Assembly (NCBI GenBank): GCA_036971715.1
Contig: JAVHJL010000004.1
Location: 1,240,001 to 1,304,000 of the forward strand
DNA from: Arthrobotrys musiformis
Taxonomy: Eukaryota; Ascomycota; Orbiliomycetes; Orbiliales; Orbiliaceae
DNA length: 64,000 nucleotides
Direction: 5' to 3'
Under the pieces are notes generated by a model, which was not told where the DNA came from, ran no database searches, and was given only the letters and a program-made list of their open reading frames with translations. Position 1 is the first letter of the stretch. Every line of letters begins with the position of its first letter. Shown one piece after another: positions 45,259-56,224 of the stretch. The translations under genes and the position numbers were made by a program.

Positions 45259-45724
45259 ATGGTCGTCCGTCTCCGTCTCGCCCGCTTCGGCGCCCGTAAT
45301 CGGCCGTTATACAATATCGTCGTCTCGCAGGCTCGTACGGCACGAAACTCGAAACCGATGGAGGTGATCGGTACCTACGATCCCATCCCCAAACCCGCGC
45401 CCGACGGCGAGGGAAAACCGTTCAAAGATATTCAATTGGACGTCACGAGGGCGAAGTACTGGCTTGGTGTTGGAGCTCAGCCCAGCGATCCTGTTTGGAG
45501 GTTATTTGCTATGGTAGGCTACTATTTTCAACAACGGTGGGGCATGGAGGGGTGCTAATGTGGGTTCTTTATAGTTCGGATTGATCGAGCCACAGTGGAA
45601 GATTGCGAGGATACCGGCGCAGAAGGAGGATAAAGCGTTATACGAGAAGGTGCAGAAGGTCAAGATAATACCCGACGGAGGACCGAAGACGACATCCACG
45701 GCGAAACCGACACCGACGTCTTAA
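45259..45724 (+). CDS. mrps16: Mitochondrial ribosomal protein bS16m
   Basis: Two exons, 45259-45513 and 45575-45724, 134 residues. The protein begins MVVRLRLARFGARNRPLYNI and continues VVSQARTARNSKPMEVIGTYDPIP, then RAKYWLGVGAQPSDPVWRLFA, FGLIEPQWKIA: a standard bacterial-type S16 ribosomal protein of the mitochondrial small subunit. The intron (61 nt) interrupts just before FGLIEPQ. The C-terminal Lys/Thr/Pro tail is unconserved. Transcribed divergently from the complex I 9.5 kDa subunit gene. Confidence 0.94.
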
Positions 45725-46108
45725 AGGACCTATTGCGGGTTCAATACCGTTAAGCACGGCTCTTAGAGCCCCTCAATCTACCTGGGTTATTACTACACGA
45801 CCCGTCGTTTTTTTCTCCCTATTATTGGCGTTTCGGAGTGCAGATATCAAAACCAAAAAGGATCGTTATTTGAGGGTTACGAATACGATGTAGGATAGAT
45901 ATCGATAGGACAATTGTTCTTTCTTGAATGAGGATGGGTATATAAGGCTACAATCCCTCGTTTTTTTTCTGTATATAGTACATCTAGCTGAAGGAATATA
46001 ATCCCGATACCCGGCTTAGATAGAAGATATGTGTATCTCACATGTATCTTCAAGAAAAAGAAACTTAACGCCTGCTATGCATTAACCATAGATAATCACC
46101 CTTTAGAT
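45725..46108. other. Convergent 3' region between mrps16 and prp38
   Basis: 384 bp of AT-rich 3' UTR-like sequence; no ORF of interest. Confidence 0.6.
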
Positions 46109-46978
46109 TCATTCTTCCATCATCTCTCCTTCCTCCCCTTCCTCTTCGTCGCTCTCAACATCGCTAACCAACGGTTCCCTGGGGTCCAATTCATCCAGAT
46201 CCTCCAATTGAGCTCTAGTCGGCATCCTGGGTAATGCGATGTCGCACACCCGCTCCTTGGTTAACAGATCGTCTATGAATTCGTCCACAAACGTCAGTTT
46301 GTATCCCGACTGCGTGCGTAGTCTGATCTTGCGGTAGTCGGCCATGAACGGTTCGAGGGTTTTGTAGACTTCTGCGGCGGGCCAGGCAAGACGGATGTAG
46401 AATGCCGCGAGGACACGGAGGTATCTAGGCAGTTTTTATATCAGCCATCCGAATTTCTCCAATTTATTCGTCGTGAGGTAAAGGAAACAAACTCACTTGA
46501 AATCCTCATCTTGCACGTATTCCAATAGTATCTCCCTCTCCGGGTTTAATTGTAACATCTTAAGAATAAGACATATAAACGGCGTTGGTTTCTGGTTCGC
46601 ATATTGCCCACCGATGAACTGTAGTTCCACCGCTCTATCTAATAATGTCGCAGCTATATAAAGCGAGAGAGGTTAGTTCATTAGATTTGTATTTCTTCGG
46701 AGCACCGATATAGGCGAACGGACTGGAATATGGTTTTTAAAAATTTATGTACCGTTTAGACCCCATGCTTGTTCTTTCCAGTACATTGAATCGATTATAC
46801 GTTCTCTACGGGAGGGTAAAAATTAGTTTATTGTTATTTGATAAGAGAGGGGGTGGTGGACGGACCTTATGATCTTTTCCATGAGTAATAGCGGGTTCAT
46901 CGAGTGGATTGTGGGACCATCGTAGAGGCCTCTGCTATCCAGCATCGCCTTCGCGTCCGGAAGGTCGGTTTTCGACAT
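46109..46978 (-). CDS. prp38: Pre-mRNA splicing factor Prp38
   Basis: Four exons, minus strand: 46866-46978, 46753-46805, 46497-46653, 46109-46424; phases agree, 212 residues. The Prp38 domain fills most of it: GPTIHSMNPLLLMEKIIRER, DSMYWKEQAWGLNAATLLDR, YANQKPTPFICLILKMLQL, YVQDEDFKYLRVLAAFYIRL, YKTLEPFMADYRKIRLRT, DEFIDDLLTKERVCDIALPR. The C-terminus is a short acidic tail (SDEEEGEEGE). Prp38 is a tri-snRNP/B-complex protein required for spliceosome activation. Exon 2 is only 53 nt. The gene is divergent from isy1, another splicing factor. Confidence 0.95.
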
Positions 46979-47329
46979 GACGGGCGGCAGAAACGGACGG
47001 TATGGTAGAATATGCGGGTTGTATACGTTCCGGCGACTTGGTTTATGTTATATCCGAGGCTTCTTCAGCTCTGTGGTTGTGGTTGTGAGCTCGGTGGGTT
47101 CGATGAGTGGTGGATGTCGAGTTCAAGGATGACTTTCCACGCGACAGAAAAAGTCCCAGGCTACGAGACTGTTCAAAGCTTAACATCGACCACGACTCGA
47201 ACTCCACCACCCCTCCACATCACCCTCCACATCACAAAACACCACCGCCGTATCAGCCTCGTCATAAGATTCGGATTGATTTACCCCACTGGAAGAAAAA
47301 AGACCAGCATAACCTAAATACCACCAACC
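46979..47329. promoter_or_regulatory. Bidirectional promoter, prp38 / isy1
   Basis: 351 bp between the divergent start codons of two spliceosome genes. CCAC/ACC-rich repeats lie near the isy1 end (47200-47250). Coordinated expression is inference. Confidence 0.55.
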
Positions 47330-48055
47330 ATGGCGCGTAACTCCGAAAAAGCCCAATCGATGCTCTTCCGCTTCCGCGAGCAGCAAGCCGCAGATCTAGG
47401 AATCATCGATGCAGGACGTACCCGCCGTCCCAAGGGCATAACAGAAATAACCTCCATCCCCTCCTGCGAAAAATGGCGCGGCCAGGTCCTCAAAGAGATC
47501 TCTCGGAAAGTGACAAAAATCCAAGACCCCAGTTTATCCAACTACCAGATCCGCGATTTGAACGATGAGATCAACAAGTTGATGAGGGAGAAACATATGT
47601 GGGAGGTGCAGTTGAAGAATTTGGGCGGGCCGAATTATATGCGGTTTGCTGGGAAGATGACGGATGAGAATGGGAGGGAGATTCCGGGGCATAAGGGGTA
47701 TAAGTACTTTGGGAGGGCGAGGGAGCTGCCGGGTGTCAAAGAGCTGTTTGAGGAGTTGAAGCCGAAGAAGGATACGGAGGGTGATGAGGCCAAGAAGAGG
47801 AGTTTGGCGGAGATTAGGAAGAACGTGGATGCGAATTATTATGGTTTTAATAGAGACGAGGAGGATGGGACGTTACTGGCTTATGAGAAGAAGAAAGAGG
47901 AGGAGAGTTTGAAAGCTATTGGGAAGACTGGTGAAGGGGAGCCGCCGAACGGGTGGGAGCCCTTGTCGGCGGATCTAAAGGTCCCAACGAAGGAGGATGT
48001 TATGGAATTCCTACTGGAAAGACGGAAAAGGAAACTGCTGGATGGCATTCTATAA
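47330..48055 (+). CDS. isy1: Pre-mRNA splicing factor Isy1
   Basis: Single exon, 241 residues, first ATG. The start MARNSEKAQSMLFRFREQQA, then RPKGITEITSIPSCEKWR, EISRKVTKIQDPSLSNYQIR and NLGGPNYMRFAGKMTDENG, GYKYFGRARELPGVKELF are the highly conserved Isy1 N-terminal domain. The C-terminal half is helical and charged. Isy1 is a component of the Prp19-associated complex near the catalytic centre of the spliceosome and affects 3' splice-site fidelity. It converges with mtg1 (160 bp between stops). Confidence 0.95.
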   Translation: MARNSEKAQSMLFRFREQQAADLGIIDAGRTRRPKGITEITSIPSCEKWRGQVLKEISRKVTKIQDPSLSNYQIRDLNDEINKLMREKHMWEVQLKNLGGPNYMRFAGKMTDENGREIPGHKGYKYFGRARELPGVKELFEELKPKKDTEGDEAKKRSLAEIRKNVDANYYGFNRDEEDGTLLAYEKKKEEESLKAIGKTGEGEPPNGWEPLSADLKVPTKEDVMEFLLERRKRKLLDGIL

Positions 48056-48215
48056 CCGCGAACTGGTGCGACTCTTTCTGCACTTTTTTAGATTTGAGAT
48101 ATCACGTTATATGAAATTGATACCCTTTAGCGATATATATATGTACCATATTTCTTACGAGAGTGGGTCTTTTTACATGTCCAGTACCAGTTAGGTCTGT
48201 GTAAAGGGGGGTTGA

Positions 48216-49442
48216 TTAATCTATAGTAGAAGCTTTCGAAGCTTTGTGCGCGGCCCTTTCGGCCTTCAATTCTTTCCGCATTTGATTCGCACTCTGCCCT
48301 TCACTTGCTTCCTCCTGTATTCTTCTCTCGAGGGCTTCGGCATCGACATCATCTAGGATAAACCTCCCTAGATCCCCAGATCGATACCTTTGTATTAACC
48401 ATATCGCCGCCGCCGTTAGATCGGCCACGCCGCCCTTTCCCAATCTCCCCGTTTGTAAAGCCGTCGCAGTCAGCAAGTGTGTGATATCGTTCGTCGGTGG
48501 GTGGTACGCCGAATACAACGTCGGATCCACGAGGTTGACTCTGAACAACAGGTAATCACAAAGCGTGACCGGATCTATCAGTGTATCCTTCACGCAACCC
48601 ACGAGGGCGAGTTTTAACATCGTTTCCGTGTTTGGAACGTATGGGATGAATACACCTGGTGTGTCGAGGAGCATTATGTCCGGATCGGAGCAGATGCGGA
48701 CTGTGGTGCCGATGCTTCTGGTTACACCTGGCTGGCCGCCGGTTATTGCGGCTTTACCTTTGCCCATTCCTACGCGTCTGAGGGCGTTTAGGAGTGATGA
48801 TTTGCCGACGTTGGGCATACCGGCGAGCATCATGCGGGTTCCTAGGATGTTATCAACTGATTTGGCGATATCTAACATAGATATTTTAAGCAAAAGGCCA
48901 TACAATCGGGTAGTGTTGATTTTTAAATACCTTTTGCATAATTTATTACTTTCTTGATGTCATTATCCGACTTGCAGTCTGTGAATAATACCTTCTGGGG
49001 TTTGTGCCAGCGTCTTATGGTCTCCCGTGTCTATATCAACCGACGGAATACACCTAATCCTCAATAGAGGATTTTACTTACTATCAGTAATCACTTCGTG
49101 CGTGCTTTTAAATGAAAAGAAGATATAAGAAAACAAACATAAATATATATAAAACAAAAGGAACAATGTAGATACCTTCTCATCCAAGCTTTCGGCGCCC
49201 AGATCACGTTTGGTATACACAATCATCCTTTCCCGACCCACAAGGTTCTTCTCGAACATAGGATTACGGGAGGATAGCGGGACTCTATAGTCCCTACACT
49301 CGATAATGAGCTCGACGGACCCCAGAAGTTGGCGCATTTTGGATAATCCGGATTTGTGGTGGCCCAGGAAGTAGGATTTGATGATGGACTCGATGGGTGG
49401 GAACTTGGCCCGTGGGATGAAGGCGACGGCGGGTGGAGCCAT
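48216..49442 (-). CDS. mtg1: Mitochondrial ribosome-associated GTPase Mtg1
   Basis: Three exons, minus strand: 49176-49442, 48931-49030, 48216-48871; 340 residues. The GTPase motifs are circularly permuted as in the YlqF/RbgA family: G4 TKRD (residues 77-80) first, then G1 GMPNVGKSS (140-148), G2 GVT (171-173) and G3 DTPG (192-195). The N-terminus begins with AFIPRAKFPP and GHHKSGLSKMRQLLGSVELI. Mtg1 assists late assembly of the mitochondrial large ribosomal subunit at the inner membrane. The C-terminal tail is Lys/Ala-rich. With bS16m and the complex I subunit close by, it makes a small mitochondrial gene neighbourhood. Confidence 0.94.
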
Positions 49443-51409
49443 CGTGGAGGGTCACAGCTGTGCAAGGCAGACTGGAATTGTTTAGATTACATTCAGGGAT
49501 TGGGTATTTGATCGATTGATTGGAGTGATCGCGGCCGATGCATACGCATGGATGAGTGCGGCCGGGTGTATGTTAGAATTGTGTGGTAGTTTTTGCGTTG
49601 GGTTGAATTTTTATGTTATTTTATGTTACACCATATGCACACTGGCGACTCGAGTTTATGATAACGGGCAATTGATTGCACTATGAACTTTGGAGGTAGC
49701 AATAGCAAAGCATATAGGTACCTATGGCTTCGATCTCAGGCGGCCAGCTTGAACGTGAAGCTACCTAGGCCGTCACTACAGCGATTTTTCGATTCCCAAG
49801 AATCAATGAAAATACCTTATAACCTCTGGCCGGATTGAAATTGCAAAATCCGTGCAACCAAGAGAGACTTCAATTGCAATACCAAGTTAACCTTCGAACA
49901 GCAGATGCAAAGCTAGCACACACGATCCAATGGATCTCTGCCAAGGAAAGTTTAGATAATCAGACTGCATGGCCCAGGCAGCACAACGGCAGCTATAGCA
50001 GATTGATGCAGAAACCTCACAATATTCTTCGGTCAGTGTTACGAAATCAAAATGGGGCCTCGGATCTAAGAATTCCCGTTCGAACATTCATTCGACGACA
50101 ACGCCGCCACGAATACCAATCATCTACGTATGTATGTACATGTACCTGGGCTTAAAGCAAAATATATGCACAGGTCAACTCTGCATTGCAGCACGTCGGA
50201 CCCTGAGCTTAATCGAGAATCGAATCAGTTAGGTACTCCAAATAAGCTCCAGGATGATGTCACACTAATGTCTTCCTGTACAAACCATCAGTCTGCCTTG
50301 CGACTTGGCCGGCTTTCGATTGGATGGATTTCTTCCCCAGCCCTGGTTTTGGACTAGTCATGCCGTGCAGTTTGCGACGACACTTCTGAACATATCTCGA
50401 ATATTCGTTTCGACGAAACGCACAATTCGCTGCTGTTTGACGAGTTCGAAAGATTCCTTTTTTCTGTTGAACTGCTTCCCGCTATTTGTGAATTTGCGAA
50501 AAGTTCTGCTGGGCCACGTTCCTAAACGGAAGCTAAGTATTGGTTAGCACCCGCCGAGTCTGCCGTTTTACGAAATGCATTGTTCTCTCGAGCTCTGTGC
50601 TCCGTGAGTTCATTCTTAAAAAAAAATTATATTCCTCCAGAATAGTAATCGGTGAAACGACCAAGATCTCGTCCTGCATATACGCCTTATCGCATGCATA
50701 CATGCTATTTTCTCATTCGCTCCAACTCTCGCTTGAATTTATCCTTTTGACTAACGTCTACCCGCCGTGTCACTACTCATGCTAGCTAATACGTGCATAC
50801 CAACCCTGTGATATAGCAATATATCGTCAGGCACAAAACCACTACCAGGGTTTTGGCGTGGCACTCACAATCTGCTACCTTGGGTCTTGTCTTGGCTCCT
50901 TCCCATGTCGGTTTCTATCCAAAAATTTTGGTGACGCTCTGGCTGTCTGCAAGCGCAAGGCGAAATCTAGTTTGGACTGTACCATCACCGGATAACGGAT
51001 CTGAACCCTCGTGGAGGCGCGATCACGACAAAATATTTGCGGCCCACCTGGCCCTTGGCCTTTAAGAAGAATTTAAAGCATCCTAACACGACGTCTAGTT
51101 CATATAACCCGGAACAACCTCGAGATCAAGGGAGTGTATCCATATTTTCATATTACTCGCCTTGAAATATAATATAACTTCATCACTTTTTTTAGCTTTT
51201 CTATACTATAGTACCATTATCACTAATATAGACCTTTTCGATATCGATATACCAACGTTGTCTAAAGGAATTGTTTCCTTAAGTGCCAGCGAGAGTATAC
51301 TAATATAATAAGCATCACCAGCGGAGCACCTTGGTGTTGTGGTAATTCCTTGTCTCGTACCCAGACCACAGGGGTGGGTAATTCCATAATTTTTCAATAT
51401 AAACCATAA
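49443..51409. other. 2 kb divergent intergenic region
   Basis: Between mtg1 (minus) and the Bor1-type transporter (plus). No credible ORF; it should hold both promoters. Confidence 0.5.
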
Positions 51410-53849
51410 ATGTCCCGCAGCACCAACGGACAAAATCTCACAGTCCCGAGAATCGAGAGCGACTCTTCGCGATCATCCTCTAGAACTGCAATTAATCCAC
51501 CCCGGAACCCCTCTCAGTCACACGACCAAGTTGATTCGTCCTCCCCAAAAGAAGAATTTCCCATGCCGCCTTCGCGATGGGGGGATGATGCGCCCACACC
51601 CCCTTCAAGCATAGACGAGGAGATGCAAACATCCTCCCCAACGCCCAAAAAATTTGCAATATCATCTTTTTTCAAACCGTCCGGGGTCCTGAGGCCATTC
51701 AGGCTTATGAAGAAAGAGTTTAGAGCTAGGGTGGCTATTTACTATACCGATTGGCATTTTAACCAGCTAGTTCTAGCCAGTGCCGTATTTCTATTTTTCA
51801 CAAACCTGTTACCTGGCATCACATTTGCGAGTGATTTGAATGCATTGACGGGATCGAATTATGGAACCATCGAGGTTGTGTTTTCGACAGGACTGTGTGG
51901 AGTTATATTTGCACTGTATGTGGGATTATATCTATCAACAGCAGTTCCATATGGCTCGTGACCATACTAATGATAGGATTAGTTTCTCAGCGCAACCTCT
52001 CACAATATTGGGAGTGACAGGACCTTTCAGTATCCTGGCAGAGAGGATCTACGACCTTTGTATACATGACTTGCATGTGAGTCCTAGTTATATAGTTATT
52101 CTCAATCGAATTTTTAGGACGGCCGCTAATAATAGTAAATTGACAGATCCCATACCTCCCCTTCATGGCATGGACATGTCTTCATTCGATGTGGATGTTG
52201 ATCCTCCTTGCCATTTTCAATGCACATGACTACACCATGAAATATGTCACGACTTTCTCTACTGAAATCTTCTCATTGCTGAATTCGGTCATATATTTCC
52301 ATAAAGCGTATGCAGATATCTATGTAGTTCAAATATCGTGGTATAAGGCGATTTAGGGCTAACCAGATTATCTACAGGGTACAAGAACTCCAGCGTAATC
52401 ATGAAAAAGTGTCATTTGCATCCTTTCTGTATTCCGTGATTGGATGTATTGGGACTTTCCTCGTCGCAGTATTTCTCGCGAGTGCGAATAATTGGGCGCC
52501 GCTGTTCCATCGTTATGTTCGAATGGGGATATCGGAGTATGCTGCTGCGATAAGCATTATTATATTCATCGCCATGCCCCAAATAGGCGAACTCAAGCAC
52601 CTTGATAAGCAGACGCTTAATGTCTCTAGTAAGTTTTTCCCCGGATAACGGAGCTAGGTGACACCGCACTAGTCTCGTATACTGACCCCCACGAAACGAC
52701 AAGGTGACACAAGTACTAATGGAATTCGGGTCTAGCATCCTTTAGACCAAGCCATCTAGAAAGGAGTGCTTTCTTCGTTGAGTTCTGGAAACTCGATGTA
52801 GCTTACATATTTGCGGCTATGATACCAGCGCTGATTGTCACAACCCTTTACTTCTTTGATGTTGAAGTGTCGACTATATGTGCGACTCTCCCGCGCTATA
52901 ATATTAAGAAACCGCGAGCCTATGCCTGGGATGTGATGTTGCTTGGGATTACTACTGGTTTATGTGGAATTCTGGGAATCCCACCGGCGAACGGATTACT
53001 TCCCCAGGCGCCACTGCACTCGGAAAGCTTGCTTCATGATGAAGTAGACGAGAAAGGCAAGAAAACTCGGACAGTGTATGAGCAACGTTGGAGCCATTTG
53101 CTACATGCTTTGGGCATCATGGCTTTCGTAAGCCCTCCGTTTATGCATGTGCTCGGGTTGACGCCCACAAGTGTGCTGGCGGGGCTGTTCTTGTTCATGG
53201 GAGAGCAGTCGCTCTCTGTCAAGTAAGTTAAATGAACGGCATCCCTTCGAAAAGGAGACTACTAACCATCACCCTACAGTCCAATTTTGCATCGGATATT
53301 CGACATCTTAACGTAAGTAGTTTACCCCTCCCTCTCCACCAGGCAACAATATCTAACGATGACGTAATTAGACCACCAAGCGAACTACCCAATCTCTCGA
53401 AGAAGGGAATTAAAAATTACTGGGGCATTCACATGTATACTGTCGCACAGTTGGTGATTACCGGAATTGTCTTTGGTGTCACTTTCACCCCAGCCGCACC
53501 GTCGTTCCCGATTATAATTATTTTATTTGTCCCCATCCACTTAAAGCTTTCGCCAAAGATCTGGTCTAAATACGTTCTCAATAGTGAGTGCAAAATCTTT
53601 AGGTTCTTCTATTCTACAGGAATACTAATGAACTGGGTTTCACTAGAGGTGGACTCATGGGCGTGCCGTGAGGGTGACCTTCGGCTCTATCCGGAACTTG
53701 AAATGCCGGGTGTCGAGGGGGTTGATGACGAGAAAGATGACGAAACGAAAGATACAGCGACACTTGAAGGGCGAGTGGTGAATGAGAGCGAAGAGACAGC
53801 ACAGGAGCAAGAGAAACGGCCACAAAGTGGTGAACGGAGGCAGGCTTGA
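51410..53849 (+). CDS. Bor1-type anion exchanger (borate/bicarbonate, SLC4 family)
   Basis: Eight exons: 51410-51915, 51983-52076, 52147-52307, 52378-52628, 52736-53222, 53280-53312, 53372-53583, 53647-53849; phases agree, 648 residues. After a disordered Ser/Pro N-terminus (about 115 residues), SLC4/HCO3 transporter features follow: FRARVAIYYTDWHFNQLVLA, PGITFASDLNALTGSNYGTI, QPLTILGVTGPFSILAE, FHKAVQELQRNHE, the LGIPPANGLLPQAPLHSESL loop, and LGLTPTSVLAGLFLFMGEQS. About 10-12 hydrophobic segments are present; the tail DSWACREGDLRL is typical of fungal Bor1. Yeast Bor1 exports borate at the plasma membrane. Intron 7 (53584-53646) is 63 nt, divisible by three and stop-free, so retention would add 21 residues before that tail. 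Confidence 0.9.
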
Positions 53850-54736
53850 GGGTTTAGATATTTATCATACATTGCTGTCAATTTTTATATTTAGGGTCGA
53901 TACCCAGATACAAGTTAATCTCATGGAGTTGAATTGGATAACTGGAAAAGAACCATAGTATATAAAGATCACTAGTAGAGGTCATTGGCGTCTCGATAAT
54001 AAATAATCGGTTCAGGCTGTACAAGACAGTCAGTGGCCCCCACCGAGCTTACGAATTATAGTCATACCAGCACCGTATTCCGTACTTCGTATCTGTGTTG
54101 CTGTTGTAGTTTCACAAGGAAAAGCTCCGGCTGACAGCGCAAGATGTCATCACTGTTTCGGCTGGAACGTTCTACTTCAGACTGCTCTTATGCATCTTTT
54201 TCCACTAATTTTTTTTTCTTTCATTCCGAAGTTACCTGGTCTTTGCCCTTTAAAGCTCTAGCTCCCCTATTTTTTAGAGCTGGCACTTTTTATATTTTAA
54301 ACTTCACGGCCTCGGTGAGACTTGATGACGACGGCGCACGACTTTTAATCACGGTATCGCCCTGTTTTTTGCAAATTTAACAAACTTGGAGCGCGAGCCG
54401 CTCCAGCCGGGCCAGGGGCGCAGCAGTGAAGCACAAAATCGAGGGACACCGACTGCGACGAAGATCATTCAACCATAAAAAATCCTCTCCAGCTTAGCAA
54501 ATTCCGAATAACCCTCCCGTCCCCGAATAACTGTTTTCGGCGAAAGTTCGGGGACCTTCTATTTCTCTTCCCAAACCATCTCCGTCCAACTTTAAATATA
54601 ACGACTAGCTTCCGCTGCTAATCCATCGACGGGAAGGGGAACCGCTGGAACGACGCACATACGCATGCACCCCTATCCTTGGCACTTTACCAACACCCCG
54701 GTTTCGATACCATTTTTTCTACTTCCATAAGGCGCG
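53850..54736. other. Intergenic, ppn2 promoter
   Basis: 887 bp between the Bor1-type gene and ppn2, both plus strand. T-rich and C/T-rich patches but no ORF of interest. Confidence 0.5.
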
Positions 54737-56224
54737 ATGAAGTACGAAAAAATACCTACAGAAGACTACGATGACGATGCGCAAGAGCTATCGGTCGAGC
54801 TTGCCACAAACGTCGATTCCGACGAAGAGCGAAATTTTGATATAGACGAAGAAGGCAGCAGCAGCGGCACTAGTCCCGGGCTTTCGTTGAGCGACCCTGC
54901 GGCTGATGATGCGACCGCGAGTACCTCGAAAAAAGGGAAATGGTCGCTGCGCAGACATGATTCCCGTGTTACCCCAGGCGCCAGAAAGAAAAGGAGCAGA
55001 TGGGTTCGGCATTTACATGTATTCTTGCTACTATTGTTTTCCGCTGTTGTAGTTTTTACATTTTTACCCTCTGCGGTGAAGAAGTTGATTGTTTGGCGAC
55101 ACAATAAACTCTATGGAGGAAGCTGTCATGATGATAAAGACAAATCGATGGATGGAGAAGGGAGTTTGAAAAATGGCGTTGACTTACTGACTACACCCTC
55201 GACCTCGTACAACCCATTGAAACCATACATCCAATTATCGAACCTCCCAACCGAATACATTCCTACACCCGTGGAACAAAAACCACAGCGACATTTAATC
55301 TTCATCGGCGACGTTCACGGCATGCTAGACGAATTCCAAGAGCTATTAAAGAAGCTAGAAAGCAAGGGTTTCTTGGAACGGGCACATATTATCCTTACTG
55401 GCGATTTCATTTCGAAAGGACCAGATAGTGTTCCGTTGTTGGATACACTGATTGCGATGAACGTTAGCTGCGTCAGAGGAAACCACGAAGATGAACTTAT
55501 GAGAGTTTATTGGAAACTGAAGACAAAAATGGACGGCAATGAGGACGACCTGGATGAGGATTTCGAGAACAAAGAGATCGAAGGCGCCATCAAGGGATCC
55601 GAAGGCGACAACGAGAAGGAAAAGCTACTCGGAAAGCGGGACGATGAAGACAGCGACGAAGATAAGGACCACGCACACTCAGGAAAACCTAAGAAACACA
55701 AGAATAAGGACAAAAAGAAGAAGAAGCCAAAGCATAAGCACAGGCACAAGCATAATAAGAAATACAAGCACTCCGACCTTGTCCTCGCCAAATCCCTCAA
55801 ACCTCACCACGCCAAGTTCATCGATTCTTGCCCTCTCATTCTAAAACTCAACAATGTCTCCAACCTTGGCGACATCGCTGTTGTGCACGCCGGAATGATG
55901 CCCGGTGTCGAGCTAAAAGACCAGAAACCGGGCGTCCTGATGAATGTTAGGACATTCGTGAAGAACCATCCTACATCCGGAAGAAAGGGCTTACACTGGA
56001 GCAAGATGTGGAATGGATTTATGGCCGAAATGCCAAAGGGTCAAAAACCATTGACCGTTGTGTACGGACACGATGCGAGAAGGGGGTTGGACATCAAGAA
56101 GTACACCAAAGGGTTAGACACCAACTGCGTAAGAGGTGGAAAATTGACGGCCTTGGTGGTCGAGGGGGGCAAGCACGGGAAAACAAGTATCGTCAACGTC
56201 AAGTGCAGGAAGTACCTTGATTAG
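54737..56224 (+). CDS. ppn2: Endopolyphosphatase Ppn2-like metallophosphatase
   Basis: Single exon, 495 residues. A cytosolic acidic/Ser-rich N-terminus is followed by one membrane anchor (residues about 94-112, VFLLLLFSAVVVFTFLP) and then a calcineurin-like phosphoesterase domain: GDVHG (191-195), GDFISKGPDS (from 222), GNHED (248-252), later VVHAGMMPG and VYGHDARRG. This layout matches yeast Ppn2 (YNL217W), a vacuolar zinc-dependent endopolyphosphatase. Between GNHED and the later His motifs sits an about 85-residue insert that turns from acidic (DEDSDEDKD) to Lys/His-rich (KKKKKPKHKHRHKHNKKYKH). The Ppn2 name rests on architecture and motifs; a bis-phosphatase role cannot be excluded. Confidence 0.87.
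   Translation: MKYEKIPTEDYDDDAQELSVELATNVDSDEERNFDIDEEGSSSGTSPGLSLSDPAADDATASTSKKGKWSLRRHDSRVTPGARKKRSRWVRHLHVFLLLLFSAVVVFTFLPSAVKKLIVWRHNKLYGGSCHDDKDKSMDGEGSLKNGVDLLTTPSTSYNPLKPYIQLSNLPTEYIPTPVEQKPQRHLIFIGDVHGMLDEFQELLKKLESKGFLERAHIILTGDFISKGPDSVPLLDTLIAMNVSCVRGNHEDELMRVYWKLKTKMDGNEDDLDEDFENKEIEGAIKGSEGDNEKEKLLGKRDDEDSDEDKDHAHSGKPKKHKNKDKKKKKPKHKHRHKHNKKYKHSDLVLAKSLKPHHAKFIDSCPLILKLNNVSNLGDIAVVHAGMMPGVELKDQKPGVLMNVRTFVKNHPTSGRKGLHWSKMWNGFMAEMPKGQKPLTVVYGHDARRGLDIKKYTKGLDTNCVRGGKLTALVVEGGKHGKTSIVNVKCRKYLD
55684..55776 (+). other. Lys/His-rich insert in Ppn2 catalytic domain
   Basis: Codons for about 31 residues that are nearly all Lys or His, with a few Pro, Arg, Asn, Asp and Tyr, inserted between the metal-binding motifs of the phosphatase domain. 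Such tracts can bind polyphosphate or divalent metal. Confidence 0.8.
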
